From assembly GCA_963971305.1 (NCBI GenBank), contig OZ020304.1, positions 17,590,103 to 17,654,102 of the forward strand: a stretch of DNA of 64,000 bases, written 5' to 3'. The notes under the pieces were generated by a model, which was not told where the DNA came from, did not search any database, and worked only from the letters and a program-made list of their open reading frames with translations. Positions 33,321 through 45,534 of this stretch are shown one piece after another; the first letter of the stretch is position 1; each line of letters starts with the position of its first letter. A program made the translations under genes and the position numbers. This stretch comes from Arcuatula senhousia (Eukaryota; Mollusca; Bivalvia; Mytilida; Mytilidae).

Positions 33321-34806
33321 AGTGAACTTCGGCATACTGTAAAACCTGGCCTGGCCTCATTGGCTTGGCCTGGCTTGGCCTGGCCTGATCCCATTGGCCT
33401 GGCCTGGCTTCATGTCGAGGCTTCTTTGGCCTGGCCTGGCTTCATTGGCTTGGCTTGGATTGGCCTGGCTTGGCTTCATTGGCCTGGCCTGGCCTCTGAA
33501 AATTGGCACAGCTTCAATTTTCAATTTGATTTGTATAATTAATTTATGCATGTTTTATTTATTTAATGATGAACAATGGAAACATCTAAATACTTTAATC
33601 AACTTGTTATTGTTTGACTAGGCTGTGCTGAGAGAGAATAAAGGTATGATAATACATTATCACTTTTATCAGATACCGGCATCTGACTCTGTAACAGGGC
33701 AGTCTGAGTTTCAAAGCATTTTGTGTATTTAAAAAGTACCGGTATTTCAAATTTTGTATGTTGTCAGAGAGCTGCAATAGATGTTTGAAAGATTTAAAAT
33801 TAGTATAACAATCAGAAATCTATAACTCTTATTACACCAAAAATATACATGTACCATGGTATAAATTCTATGGTATGGTACTAAAAATGGACCCACTTTT
33901 TAAAATTATTAATAATGTCGTAATCCTTACAATTTTATACAATTAACTAAAGTGTTTAATATATTATCCATCTCAGAGGCGGATCCAGTGGTCCGTGAAA
34001 GGGGGGGGCGAAATTGCTAGCAATGTCAAATTTTTATGAAAATTTGAAGTTGCTTGGTCAATTTTATACAGAAAAAAAAAAAATTTCTAAATTTAAAGAG
34101 GGGTGTACACCCCCTCCGCCCCCTCTGAATCTGCCAATGCATCTCTATTATTTTATTACTGGAAATAAACATTCTGTACTAGTTCCCAGTAAAATCTGAC
34201 AAATTCTTTGCTTGTCTGATCTTATCTGCTGAAGTGTAACAATATTTCAAAGCTAATGGATTAAAAGAGACATTTTTTATTGTCTTATTGTCACACTTTA
34301 GAATGATATTTAAATTAAAAACTGAATGCACGGAACTAAAATCATGATAAACAGTTATCTTATGAACAGTGTATAAAAAATGGATATCTATATTTCTTCA
34401 TTTAGATACATGTACAAAATTTGGAATACTCTTTTATTACACAAAATGCTTTGAAACTCAGACTGCCCAGTGTTACAGTATCTGATAAAACTGGTAATGT
34501 ATTATCATGCTGTTATCATACCTTAATTCTCTCAGCACAGCCTAGTAAAACAATAACAAGTTAATCAAAGTATTGGTCATCATTAAATAAATAAAACATG
34601 CATAAATTAATTATACAAATCAAATTGAAAATTGAAGCGGCCAACTTTCAGAGGTCAGGCCAGGCCAATGAAGCCAGGCCAGGCCAAGCCAAGCCAAGCC
34701 TATGAAGCCAGGCCAGGCCAAAGAAGCCTCGACATGAAGCCAGGCCAGGCCAAGCCAGGCCAAGCCAATGAGGCCAGGCCAGGTTTTATAGTATGCCGTG
34801 AACTTC
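33321..34806. repeat. Large inverted repeat with GGCCT-rich tracts
   Basis: The left arm (about 33321-33760) and right arm (about 34410-34806) are reverse complements. Shared landmarks are 'gaacttcggcatactgtaaa', a tract of GGCCTGGCTT-type repeats (33345-33500; complement at 34655-34790), 'aatttatgcatgttttattt', 'gctgtgctgagagag' and 'agtctgagtttcaaagcatt'. The tracts are a GC-rich island in AT-rich DNA. The ORFs rich in A, W, P, G and L read from them are translations of the microsatellite, not genes. Confidence 0.75.
33974..34146. mobile_element. Short MITE-like element in the inverted-repeat loop
   Basis: The ends 'tcagaggcggatccagtgg' and, inverted, 'cattggcagattcagaggg' are similar. A G-run at one side and C-rich 'caccccctccgccccctct' at the other complete the inverted layout. 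This 'aggcggatcca' end is of a kind I recall from Tc1/mariner-like MITEs in invertebrates. Confidence 0.45.
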
Positions 34807-34891
34807 AGGAGTAAGTCAGTACTTCATTCCTAGGGTAAATTAACGATTTTATTGTTCAAATGTCTACATATAATGCGAATAATTACGTATC

Positions 34892-35175
34892 ATTGGACAT
34901 GATAATTGTTAAGTGTGCCAAAATGTACTTCATCAGCTGTTATTAAATTGTAAAATAAAATTTTCTTAAATCTAAGGTTTATAGTACTAGAAAACAAACC
35001 AGGGATTGTTCTAGAATACTAATGTTCTTAAAAACGTCTCATTCGTCCTTGACGCCATTTTAGTATTAAAAACAATTCTATATTAGTTTTTCTTTGATAT
35101 CAAGCTTTACATAACTGAAGAATATTTTTTTGTAATATGATTTTGGTGACACCAATCATTGACTTTTCTATCATC
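34892..35175 (+). repeat. Non-tandem direct repeat, copy 1
   Basis: It shares 'attggacatgataatt', 'gtccttgacgccat', 'gattttggtgacacca' and 'cattgacttttct' in the same order with 39786-40104. No frame is conserved through both copies. Confidence 0.6.
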
Positions 35176-35999
35176 TATGCCAAAAGTATATACAAGGACA
35201 CTTGCCAATTGACCATAAGAACACCTTTCTGTAAATATAAGTAAACTACTTAAATCTAAAACCAACAATATATCTCCATTTCTGGTTTCACCAGCATTTG
35301 GGTAGAAAAATGACTAAACTACAAAAATGCTCTAAAAATTTTATGAAGTTTAATATACCGATGATTGGTAAGCTTGATTAAAATCAATACTTCATTTTTT
35401 GAAATAAAATGATACAAATTGGGGTCGGGGCACAAACTTAATTGTTGGTTTATATATTACAAATATTTTTTAAATGATTTAATTCCCTTTTCAAATATAA
35501 ACTTCATAAGGTATAGTCGATGCAAGCATTCTGATTTAGTTTTAATAAACATAATCTCTACACATTTTTTTTATATATATTATTCATTGACATTTGCAGA
35601 TATTTTGGAATGTTAAGCAGTTTTCAAGTTTAAATGAAATTCGTGTGAAAGCCAACGTTGAATATTTTACGGGTAGATAAAATTGTTAGTAATGGGCTGG
35701 TGACCTATCCTTATATCCCAAAATAATCAAATACTAAGGCAACAAACTGATATACGAAAAGTGATGGGGACCATTTTACAAACCTTTTCATCTATAACTG
35801 TCATATAATAATCTTTATGCTGAAAAATTGTACCAATTTACATCGTGATACTTCTTATTTATTAATTAACCATGTATGTTAACACTTGTTCTAAAACCTT
35901 GAATCGGGCTTGAATTCTCATTTGTAATGCCTTGCCGCTGTTAATTGTGAAGTTATTGCTAGAAAAAGTATCAAAACTAGTATAATCCCGCCTATTAAA
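35176..35999. other. No gene recognised
   Basis: AT-rich sequence without supportable features. Confidence 0.4.
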
Positions 36000-36255
36000 T
36001 GTACCTGTCCTTAGTCAGGAATCTTTACCAAAGCTGATGTTTGTATTCGTGGAATTCATGTTATTTGTTTATTGTTGAGAAGGGGGTCTTTCATTGGCAC
36101 TTTAGGATTGGGCTTGAATCATACTTATTTTCAATCCAGGGCCAATTGCAAAACAGCGAGCAGATTAAAGGGCGTTGGCTGTTTTTCCGTTGTGGATTTT
36201 TGAAATTCTCGTTTATTTTGTAGGTTGTGTCGCGTACACTTATTCCACATCTCTT
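36000..36255 (+). repeat. Repeat X, 3-prime part, joined to reverse transcriptase
   Basis: 'gtcaggaatctttaccaaag', 'gagaagggggtctttcattg', 'ccaattgcaaaacagcgagc' and 'tgtgtcgcgtacacttattc' match the second half of X. The reverse transcriptase homology starts less than 60 bp after it. Confidence 0.7.
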
Positions 36256-36799
36256 TATCTTCTATCTTGAGGTCGGGGTCGTAAAGAACAAGAAGATGAA
36301 AGAGGCAAGGTCATTTAATCTTACATTCAGATATATTGATGATGTCCTTTCTGTCAATAACACTTCATTTGGTAGTTGGATTCCTTCAATATATCCTCCG
36401 GAATTGGAGATTAAAGAGACCACCGAATCTAATTGCTTCACGTCTTTCTTGGATTTGCACCTCGAATTTGACTCAGGTGGTCATCTCAGTACAAAAATTT
36501 ACGATAAACGAGACGATTTTAATTTTCAAATTATTAATTTTCCTAATCTACAGAGCAATATACCTACTTCTCCTGCATACGGTGTTTATATTTCTCAACT
36601 TATTCGATATGCAAGAGCTTGCACACATTTCACAGATTTTTTGATCAGACACCGGTTTCTTCGTGACCGACTTTTGATGCAGGGCTATAAGAAAATACGT
36701 CTCATACGATCACTAAAAAAATTCTTTCTTCGTTATCAGCCACTAGTAGAAAAGTTCAAAATTGAGTTAAAAGATATGATAGTTAATTGTTTTAATTAG
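36227..36799 (+). CDS. Reverse transcriptase fragment (YIDD family), retroelement
   Basis: A 190-codon ORF. Residues 1-25 are translated repeat X and not part of the enzyme. From about residue 28 it matches a retroelement reverse transcriptase: NLTFRYIDDVLS (31-42) holds the YIDD catalytic box (motif C; D38, D39), followed by YPPELEIKETTES (56-68), SFLDLHLEFDSGG (73-85), IYDKRDDFNF (91-100) and SPAYGVYISQLIRYARAC (115-132). The fingers, motifs A and B, and any endonuclease or integrase are missing, so it cannot act alone. The open frame itself is unbroken. Relics of the same family lie at 12122 and 13035. I recall such proteins from bivalve genomes. Penelope-like affinity is possible but unproven here. 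Confidence 0.85.
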   Translation: MSRTLIPHLFIFYLEVGVVKNKKMKEARSFNLTFRYIDDVLSVNNTSFGSWIPSIYPPELEIKETTESNCFTSFLDLHLEFDSGGHLSTKIYDKRDDFNFQIINFPNLQSNIPTSPAYGVYISQLIRYARACTHFTDFLIRHRFLRDRLLMQGYKKIRLIRSLKKFFLRYQPLVEKFKIELKDMIVNCFN

Positions 36800-37090
36800 T
36801 GTTTGACTGGTCTGCTGTACTGAGATGATCACCTCAATATCCCTATTGTGTCTCAAAACTATGTTGTGTTCTATGGTCATTACCGGATCCTAAGATCGCA
36901 ATGGAAGAGGGAGGTTTGGCGCCATAAAACCTGGTTTAACCCACCATTTCGTTTGAAATGCCTGTACCAAGTCAGGACCATTGCGATCCACCAGTTCTCC
37001 GGTATGACTGATTCGTTTTTGTCATTTTCTCTGGACTATGAGATTGATCATTCAAGTTCGGTAGTTTTGTTATTACCTTTATTATGATAT
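36800..37090 (+). repeat. Probable retroelement 3-prime flank
   Basis: 'ggtcattaccggatcctaag', 'gggaggtttggcgccataaa' and 'gaaatgcctgtaccaagtca' are phrases I recall following this reverse transcriptase in mussel DNA. The 79-codon ORF here is likely untranslated sequence of the element. Confidence 0.45.
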
Positions 37091-38909
37091 CATTTCACAA
37101 TTTTCTTTGTTTCACATTCTCTTAAAACTTGATTAGTTTCCATTTTTTTTTACGTTAACGTTCATGTAATGTCTAAAACTTCCTATTGACATTCTAACTT
37201 TTCTTATGAGTAACAAATCATAGAATTTATTTAGTTCTATTTTTTGGGGGGCGGGGGGGGTTTAATGACCTTGAAAGTTGATTGTTGTATCTTCAACACA
37301 AAACATAGTTTAAAAATACCTTGGGGTAAAATACTTCTACAGCAAAGTTTTCAGTTCCAATAAAAATTGAAAATACTGCCTTTTTGTTGTTAAGCAAACA
37401 TGTATACGCAGCTGGCTAGATTCAAGGCCAACTACCTTACCATAATAAGCACTCCATTTATAATGTGCATAAACAATATATTGAATTTGGTACTAGGAAA
37501 CAAGACGTGTACTTTCAAAAATATGTACGTGCACGTTGTACCAGAAAACGTCACATCCATTTCATAGCTTGACATTTAATGGTTGAAAGACAGGAAATAT
37601 TCGTCCTTTATGGTCACACAAAATGATTTTCTTGGGGTATCAGTTCTGTTAGTAATTATCATTGATTAAAAAAATGATCATTGTACATGAATTGTGCCTA
37701 ATTTGATAAAAGCAGAAAAATACCACCGTGGCATTTGAATATAAAAAGTCCGAAAGCTTAAACGAGAATAGCACCAAAAAAACCAACAACATTTTGATTG
37801 TTTGGCTACTATTCTACTTTAAGTTTTATAAGTACATGTATTCTTTTCCTTAAATATATTAGGCTGTTTAACCTTATAAATTTATTAATCAGAGGAATTC
37901 TGTTAGTTATCATAAACGTTCAGGCTAAAGACCTTTCCATGCATATTTTTATCCTTAATAGCATTTCATTATGCCGCAGAATAAAATTTCAGTAAATTAA
38001 ATCAGTGATAAATAAATAGCATATCGAATTAAATATCAGATGTATACGTTGTCTCTGTTGACTCTTTGTAATTAAGGTAAAACTTTCGTGTTAGCATAAA
38101 ATATAGAAAACAAATAGATCGAAACAGTCGCGTCTAATGATGGCAAACACAGATTAGAAATCGAAATGTCAAATTTATTGTCATAAACATGATTTTTCCA
38201 ACAGATCTGGTTAAATATGCGTTAATGGAATTTACTGCTCTAGTAATTCGTTTAACATTTTTGCGCAAAGTGTGATGCATTGTAAGTACGATTAAGGCAT
38301 CGACTGCACAGAAAGATTGCAATTTAATTTTATATGAACTGTTTTTAAAAGTGATCATAAAACACTCTAAATCATATTCAGATTGACGTCGTTTCAGTGG
38401 CTGGAGACAGATAAAAAGGGTCAAATTCCATTCCTCGATTTTCAGGAAAAAACAACAGATATTTGGTTAATTTTGTGGTGCAACGATTTTTACAACTCGC
38501 GATATCCTCCTCTAGACAATTTGTTTTATTTTCATTTATATCAATAAGACTTGATTAGGTGTGTTTTAGTTCGTTAAAAAAATAAAATTCGTTATTAACA
38601 CACAGAGAGGCAATTTCTCTAAAAAAATCCTTTTTTATTAAACATAATTATTTTCTGTGGCAGTGTCGAATGGCTGAAATAAATCTTTTGTAAAAAAACA
38701 TTTAAAAAGCAAACCCAAACTTATTCATGCCTGGGGGTAAATCTTTATAAATAAATTTGATTGAAATACTGCAATTTGATTGGACGAATTTTTTTTGTTA
38801 TATCACAATGATAAAAATCTTGGGGAAACACCCACTTTTTACAGGAAATGCCGCCATTTTATTTCTTTTAAAAGTAAGATTGTCATGTTTTTTGTCATTG
38901 TTTAACTTT
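37091..38909. other. No gene recognised; poly-G run
   Basis: AT-rich, with a G-rich run at about 37244-37260. Nothing else could be supported. Confidence 0.45.
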
Positions 38910-39088
38910 TGGAAATTTATTAATAAGGAATGACTGAATGATTTTTTTTTCATTGGGGATATGAAAACAAAAGTTTTGCACATTGAGTATAATCCGCGTC
39001 GCGGATTATACAATGTGCATTTTTTTTCATACCCCAATGAGAAAAAAAATTATGACAGTCATTCCTTAATTAAATATTTATCAATTCT
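38910..39088. repeat. Palindrome centred at 38999
   Basis: The sequence reads AATCCGCG-T-CGCGGATT at the centre and remains largely self-complementary for about 90 bp each way: TTTTCATTGGGGATATGAAA pairs with the 'tttcataccccaatgagaaa' side, then AAGGAATGACTG with CAGTCATTCCTT. There is almost no loop. It could be a MITE or a fold-back product. Confidence 0.75.
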
Positions 39089-39785
39089 GGAACTTCTGAG
39101 CAAAAACTATGTCTATGACAATTAATGAAAAAGTGAATTTAATATTGTTCCCATGTCACTAAAAACACGCTACAAGTCCTTTGTGTACATTTAATGGTTA
39201 GCCATGAAATGCAATCCTGAAGTACCTTTCTTTTTCTCACGCTAAATGCAAAAGTAGGTACAGAAGGGTATAATTTTTTTTATTGTTTCGTCTCTCAATG
39301 TTGAGTTTTACCGTACATAATAATTATATCAAATTTATCATTTTTCAACTGCGAGTTTTTGTCGTGAATATTTGTTTGCCATTTCGCATTATAAATCTAA
39401 TAACCAACTGAATAAAAACCGCGAAATATTATCAGCTACATTTTACAGTAGCTTGGCTTGTCAATAAAATTGCTAAGTACACCTGCACCGAAAAAAACAG
39501 TAACGGATTTATGAAGTAATAAGTAAAACATAACATCCTGTCCATCGATGAAAGAAGAAACCTTCGGAAGTATGATTAACTTCTATGTTCTTATTCATTT
39601 ATCCTGTCATTTGCCTGTTATCCTTTTCTTGAACTTTGTTCTATTCTTTTTCATAGCTAGCTCAAAAACAAGACACTTACGCCTCACATTGTAATTACTT
39701 TAGTACATGGGTACTTTGTTTCGAAAGGACATTAATATCAGTTTGGGTTTCCAAATGTTATTTCTAATGACTGTGATTAGAAATA
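39089..39785. other. No gene recognised
   Basis: AT-rich sequence without supportable features. Confidence 0.4.
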
Positions 39786-40104
39786 ATTGGACATGATAAT
39801 TATTAAGTGTGCTAAGAAATACTTTATCGGCAATTGTCAGTAAATTGTTATACTTTTATATAATTTAAGGTTTTATGTTGAAAAACAACAAAGGTTGCCA
39901 AGAACAAGACATGAATTTTGGACAACTGTGTTTATCTCCTGAGAGTCCTTGCAATCCCGCATGTCCTTTCATGTCCTTGACGCCATCTTGTAAATGGAAA
40001 TGTCCTTCAGCATTAAGTGTTTGCTTGATATTAAGTTTCGCATACAGGTGAAAGATTCTTATTTTTTATGGGATTTTGGTGACACCATTGACTTTTCTGT
40101 CATC
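39786..40104 (+). repeat. Non-tandem direct repeat, copy 2
   Basis: Second copy of 34892-35175, about 4.9 kb downstream in the same orientation, with small insertions. The minus strand has CAAGATGGCGTC, a common start-codon or YY1-like context, also present as AAAATGGCGTC in copy 1, but the frame closes within a few codons. Confidence 0.6.
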
Positions 40105-42119
40105 CAACACATTATCTCTTAGCTCAATCAATAAGGTTGAATTCCCATGAGTACCCTAATAATAAGCCTTAAGCAGTATTGAAATTTAGCGCGATGTGCT
40201 ACACGATTAAGTGATCATAGTGCTAATGGAGGTCCTATCTAATAAATCTGGGCGATATTAATTAGATCAGAACCACAAGACAAAATTCTACAAACAATAA
40301 CTGTACATTGATGAAAACATCTCCTTGATTAAGTTTGCCAAATAACAACGTGTTCAATTACGATAACTTTATTACGGAGACAGAAATGTAATGCATGATA
40401 AAGCGAATGATCCATGAATATTCTATAAGACATATCTTATGTTAGTGATAAGTGTCATTTATAAACAGAACCATTCAAGTGCACTTGAACGACAATGAAA
40501 ATAGGTCAATATATATTAATTTTAGTTTCATTTGACCGCAGCAATGTTTGCCATACGTCCATATCTGTAATTGTCTTTCCCATTGTCATTCAAAGTACAA
40601 ATATTAAAATTGCCAAAAAGAGATGTGGTTAAGCATTTCTAGAAGAGTGTAAAACATAATTGTTAAAATAGTTGTAATTTGTGGAATAAGCAATTCATTT
40701 ATGACCGGGCTCTTCTACTGGCTTTGCGTAACCGAAACAATAGTTATTTTAGTTTGCACGATAAATATAAGACCTAAATTAAATTTAAATTCAGCATGAA
40801 TATGTGTCAAGGTTTTTTTTCTTCTCACTTTGTATTGACAAATTCTTATAATAGTGGTATTTTTTAATAGTTCATTTGGTGTTTTATAATTTGTTATGCT
40901 TCCACTCATTTTCGTGCTTTTAACTTCCACAGTGGAATGGCCAAGATGGACACTTTGTTCCACGACAGTAACGTTCTTCCCAGACATTGATTCTATAAGC
41001 TGTAATATATTTGATTCAAAATAGAGTTTATTTAATTCTTATTTCATGGTTAACCAAAATAGGATACAGGCCTGTGAAAAACTAATGCAGTCTTAATTAC
41101 ATTATAGAAGAATTAATAGTACAAATTTCAGATATTGGCTGGTGATATGCATTGAATATCTGATCTATTTGACGGTTTCAGTTCATCCTTCAGTGAAGTA
41201 TAAATGCTTCTCTGAAACCATTTTTGCATGGTTTTGTTGGTGATACTTTCAAAAAACGATCATTTGTCTTTTTATTTGGAGGCCGCTACTTTATAGTATA
41301 TCTCTTTTGATAATTTGGTTTACTTTGTCTCAAAGGCTATTTAATAACTTTGGTCTCAAATTATAAATATTCAAATGAACTTTGGATCTAGTTTTAGTTG
41401 ATTTTCATTGTTGTGTTAAAGAATTTATATTCCTATTTTTACTGTATAAATTGTAAAATATAGTGACTGTAAAAAAGATGTTTAGCTGTCTTTAGATATG
41501 ATGTGGTATCATAGCTTTTAAGACTTCATTATTCACTGTAAAAAAACGTACACATATTTTTTTTTTTCAAATTCCCAATTTATTCCGTTTCCTTTTCTGT
41601 ATTGGAAAAAAATTAAAATGGATTTTTTTGGTTTTTGTCTTTGGTCATCGCCTGTGTTTTAAGAAATATTTTGCCTTTTTTGTTCAAGTAAAAAAAAAAC
41701 ATGAAACACATGATGTGAAAAAGAAAGCAAGACGAAACCAACAAAGGATCATTTTATTGACATTCCAAAACTAACAGCAGTATATCTTGAATTGAACTTC
41801 CTATCTCAGTTGGTACCAATGAATAAATGTTATCTATCTCATTCACCTTTCATTGCTTTGTTCTCTTTTAACTCTCATTGGTTAAAATGAATAAATAATG
41901 ACCTTTTCTTGTTCACCTTTTATTTGCATATATTAGCATTACTTCACATTCATCTTTTGGTGTTCTTTAAAAAGAATATGAATATTAATTATAGTTTGTT
42001 CTGATTAAACTTTTGTAGCCACTATGAAACTTTTATTGGTATATATTTAATCTATTGATGCAAGTATGCTTTGTTGTCATTTAGCACTGCATTAAAGTGT
42101 ATAAACTATTTATCAAATT
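40105..42119. other. No gene recognised
   Basis: AT-rich. A 90-codon minus ORF at 40715-40987 shows no recognisable domain. Confidence 0.45.
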
Positions 42120-42290
42120 TCTGTTTATTTTGGGTTTATTGTACTATGCTCTTCATAATCATATATTTTTTGGCGTTTTCAATATTTTAGGCAGAGCGCC
42201 TATGGTGAGTCCTGAAAAGACGAAACGTGCGTCATGCGTAGCAAAATTTATTGCCTGGAACTTTGTTGTAATCTTAATTTCGACATTCGT
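42120..42290 (+). repeat. Family 1 repeat fragment with dead ribozyme
   Basis: 'actatgctcttcataatcat', 'gcgttttcaatattttaggc' and the tail 'gtagcaaaatttattg' identify family 1. The ribozyme core reads ATGGTGA instead of CTGATGA, while stem II and stem III (ACGTGCGT) survive in part. The 80-codon ORF overlapping it is repeat-derived. Confidence 0.75.
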
Positions 42291-44499
42291 TTTTGCTTAT
42301 ATTATCATTTGGTTTTTTTTTCTTATAATACCTTGTTAAAAGTTCGTATATTTTCGTAACTTTTTATTTTTTATATTCGAACAATGAACGTCAGACAGTT
42401 TCGTTCTTTGCTTTATCATACATTTGTAAGTCTATATATTATGTCTTGGCTTTTTTAGGACTAACAACATTTGAATGGTCCATAGATACTCCTTCGCATC
42501 TTTTAAAAAATCAAAAGAAAAATACTTATTAATTTGTTTTCTTTGGTCTTCAATTGTGCATGTATTTCTATAATTATCTATTTTCTAATATTTTAGTGAG
42601 GAAACCATGCGAAAGACGTGTTACGAACGAATAGAGCAAGACGAATCCAAACAAAGGATTATTTTATTGACATTCCAAAACTAACACCAGTATATCTACA
42701 AAGAATTGAACTTCCTTCCTCAGTTGATTTGTTCTCGTTTAACTTTCATTCGGAAATATAAATTAAATTATGATTTGTTCTAATTCAACTTTTGTTGGTA
42801 ACTATGAATGCCTTGTACTCATATAACTTTAATCTAAGTGTACACTTTATCAAAGTTCTATTGATGATAGATTCAGAGATACTAGTGTATGGTTGTCTTA
42901 AAGAAAAATGGTATTTGGTGTTCTGTCGTATACACGGTATTCAACACTTTTACAGATAGCCTATTAAGTTAACTTTTGACAGATAACTTAAACAGAAAGG
43001 ACAAGTCAAGATGTACTTAAAAAAGACACAAAATCCATACTTAAATAGTGATGCGTCCTTATTTCAATGATATCTATTATTTATTCCACAGGCTGGGCAT
43101 TTTTATATGATATTTTTGTCATAGAGAATTAGATTTTTGCCAGCTGTTTTTCTGTGAAACCTTGTTAATTATTTGAGATTGTTGATATAATTCTTTTGCA
43201 TTTGTTAGAATAAATCGTCCATTTTTGGGGGTAATTTAAGTCATTATTGTAAGTTAAATTTGAGCAATCACTGGGATTTGGAATACGTGTGCAAAACAAA
43301 CAAAACGCTCGGTAAACACGCTTTCACAACATTATATGAAAGAGCAGAAACCTTGTTTTGACTTGGAGCCAAGGAAGTTACGCTTTCAGTCATGTCATGT
43401 TAACTTCACTTGAACAAAAAGTCTCAAATGTTATAAAGGGTAACGAAAAAATGATATTAATGACAATCAGTCTTAAAATATTCAAATAATCAAAGGATCA
43501 GCAAGTGAAACCAAACTATTGTAGGTGAATTGACAATTGTCCTTACTACCAACATTTATTTGTTTAGAACCAAGGTCCAATTTGGTACCTCTCTAATTCC
43601 AAGGATGAAAAATACATTGTTTTATCATAACTTATAAGGTTATGCGTGTTTTATAAAGAAACAATTGTGTACTTTCATAGAGAACTTAAGGATGAATTAA
43701 TTCTTGGCACTTTTAAGATCTTGTTGATTACAGCAAATAACAAAATCTTTAATTTAAAGATGTACGAGCTGTCTCTATAAAACATTCCTATTTGCTTATC
43801 ATTTGTCATTTGTGATCTAAATTTGGAACGGCATTATGGACAAGAATTGATTTTAGTTTAAAAATGCCTCGCAATGCTTAAGCATTGTTTAATGGACTCT
43901 TCATTTGCGTGTAAAATTCTGAATTAAAGTCAAACAAATGGTCATAAATCAACAGAAATCACTGGACTTTTATCTAACTATACAGACTGTTTATTACTAG
44001 AATAAAGTCAAATCTTTATATTGGAACAATTGGAACAACACATAAAACAGTTATAACCTATAAACAGTATTTAGTCAAATCTTAATACATGTATGTTATG
44101 TACATGAACAACAAATTAAACAGTTACATTTATTGATATACTAATATCCAAACAAAATTTACTTTTTGACTCTTCTGCCAGGGTACTTTACAGAAATTCT
44201 AAAAAAGTTCCAAGCTTAGGTTTATTCGTTTTGAATTTGCCTAATTCTTGTGTGGCCTTTGTAACGACCCTCACTCGGGTTGTTTGATTTAGGTGTCTTA
44301 AACGTACATTTTCGTAAGAAAACCATTAATCACACCTTCCAATAGCACATATAGTACCAAAAGGGAGCCAGGAAATTGGTCCTTGAATCTTCATTCTAAG
44401 GGAGGCTCGACTATTACTCTTTTCATATGTATCTTATCTTATTGTTAGAGTGAATCTATCCTTCACTTCAGCTTGGACAGGTTTATATTTCTGTAGAAG
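42291..44499. other. No gene recognised; local duplication
   Basis: A segment with 'caagacgaaaccaacaaaggatcattttattgacattccaaaactaac' at about 41730-41780 recurs at about 42630-42685, 0.9 kb downstream. Otherwise the sequence is AT-rich with no features. Confidence 0.5.
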
Positions 44500-44717
44500 G
44501 CATATTTTACTTCTCGACCAATCAGAGCACAGCATTTCAGACCTTTAATTTGTTAAGTATTCTGTCCACTGATCATCTTAATAACTTGTTTAATGCAGGT
44601 CCAAACAAAAGACCCTGATTAGTAAAGGGTCATTTGTAAGGTGGTCAGCAAACAGATTACTCAACAAATTAGAGCTCTGAAATGCTTTGCTCTGATTTGT
44701 CGAGAAGTAAAATATGC
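44500..44717. repeat. Hairpin-forming inverted repeat
   Basis: The arms 'gcatattttacttctcgacc'...'cagagcacagcatttcag' and, inverted, the same words near 44660-44717 ('ctgaaatgctttgctctgat', 'gagaagtaaaatatgc') are about 80 bp long around a 60-bp loop. It is MITE-like, without a coding region. Confidence 0.65.
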
Positions 44718-44975
44718 GTTCTGAGATAGCTTAATTGCGCGACATCGTTACGTAATGGTTAAATTCCTCGAAGAAAGCATCATTAAAAAATATATTGTAT
44801 AACCCTTTCTTACACAAGTATATAAAACAAAATTTTAACAAATTAATGAAATAGATAATTTGAATATATATAAAAAAAAAATAATGTAATTATTTTCAAA
44901 AGAAGTAAGAGCGAAAGTTTCAACTTCTTAAGATAAGATTGATTCAATGCAGAAAAGTACCATATTATATACATA
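44718..44975. other. No gene recognised
   Basis: AT-rich sequence. Confidence 0.4.
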
Positions 44976-45153
44976 GCTGTATGCTCTTATATATTTCGAG
45001 ACACAGTTTCATATTTCCAAAATTTGACAACGTTTGGCTATTTTGTTAAAATTGATAAATTTATTTGTTTGGTCATTGTTGTAATATTTTTGGCTTCTGT
45101 TTTTGTTTTATCAAATCTTATATACTACCGGTTTTCCAAAGTTTTTACTCCTA

Positions 45154-45195
45154 GCGTGTCTGATGAAGGTTAATCCAGAAAAGCGCTTCACACGC
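45154..45195 (+). ncRNA. Type I hammerhead motif, family 3 copy 1
   Basis: GCGTGT, CTGATGA (45160-45166), stem II AGG-TTAAT-CCA, GAA, stem III AAGCGCTT, C45189, then ACACGC (45190-45195). Stem I has six Watson-Crick pairs with a sequence unrelated to families 1 and 2. The first pair of stem II is A opposite A rather than the usual G-C, which may weaken cleavage. Predicted cleavage is 45189/45190. Confidence 0.72.
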
Positions 45196-45534
45196 AGCGA
45201 AATTTAGCATTGTACATTCAATATGTGGATCGTGTCTTTCTGGCACATATTCCATATTCTTTCGTATTTAATATTATTTCAGAGTTTGGCTTTAGTGCCG
45301 TGTGGAGGTCGTAGAAAGCTTCCCCGTGCTTCAGCTGTATGCTCTTATATATTTTCGAGTACTGGAATATGTGTTGGAGAGACACAGTTTCATATTTCCA
45401 AAATTTGACAACGTTTGGCTATTTTGTTAAAATTGATAAATTTATTTGTTTGGTCATTGTTGTAATATTTTTGGCTTCTGTTTTTGTTTTATCAAATCTT
45501 ATATACCACCGGTTTTCCAAAGTTTTTACTCATA

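Noticed and set aside
33360..33621. Overlapping ORFs on both strands rich in A, W, P, G, L or Q, A, R, P
   Set aside because: They are translations of a GGCCTGGCTT-type microsatellite, open in several frames at once.
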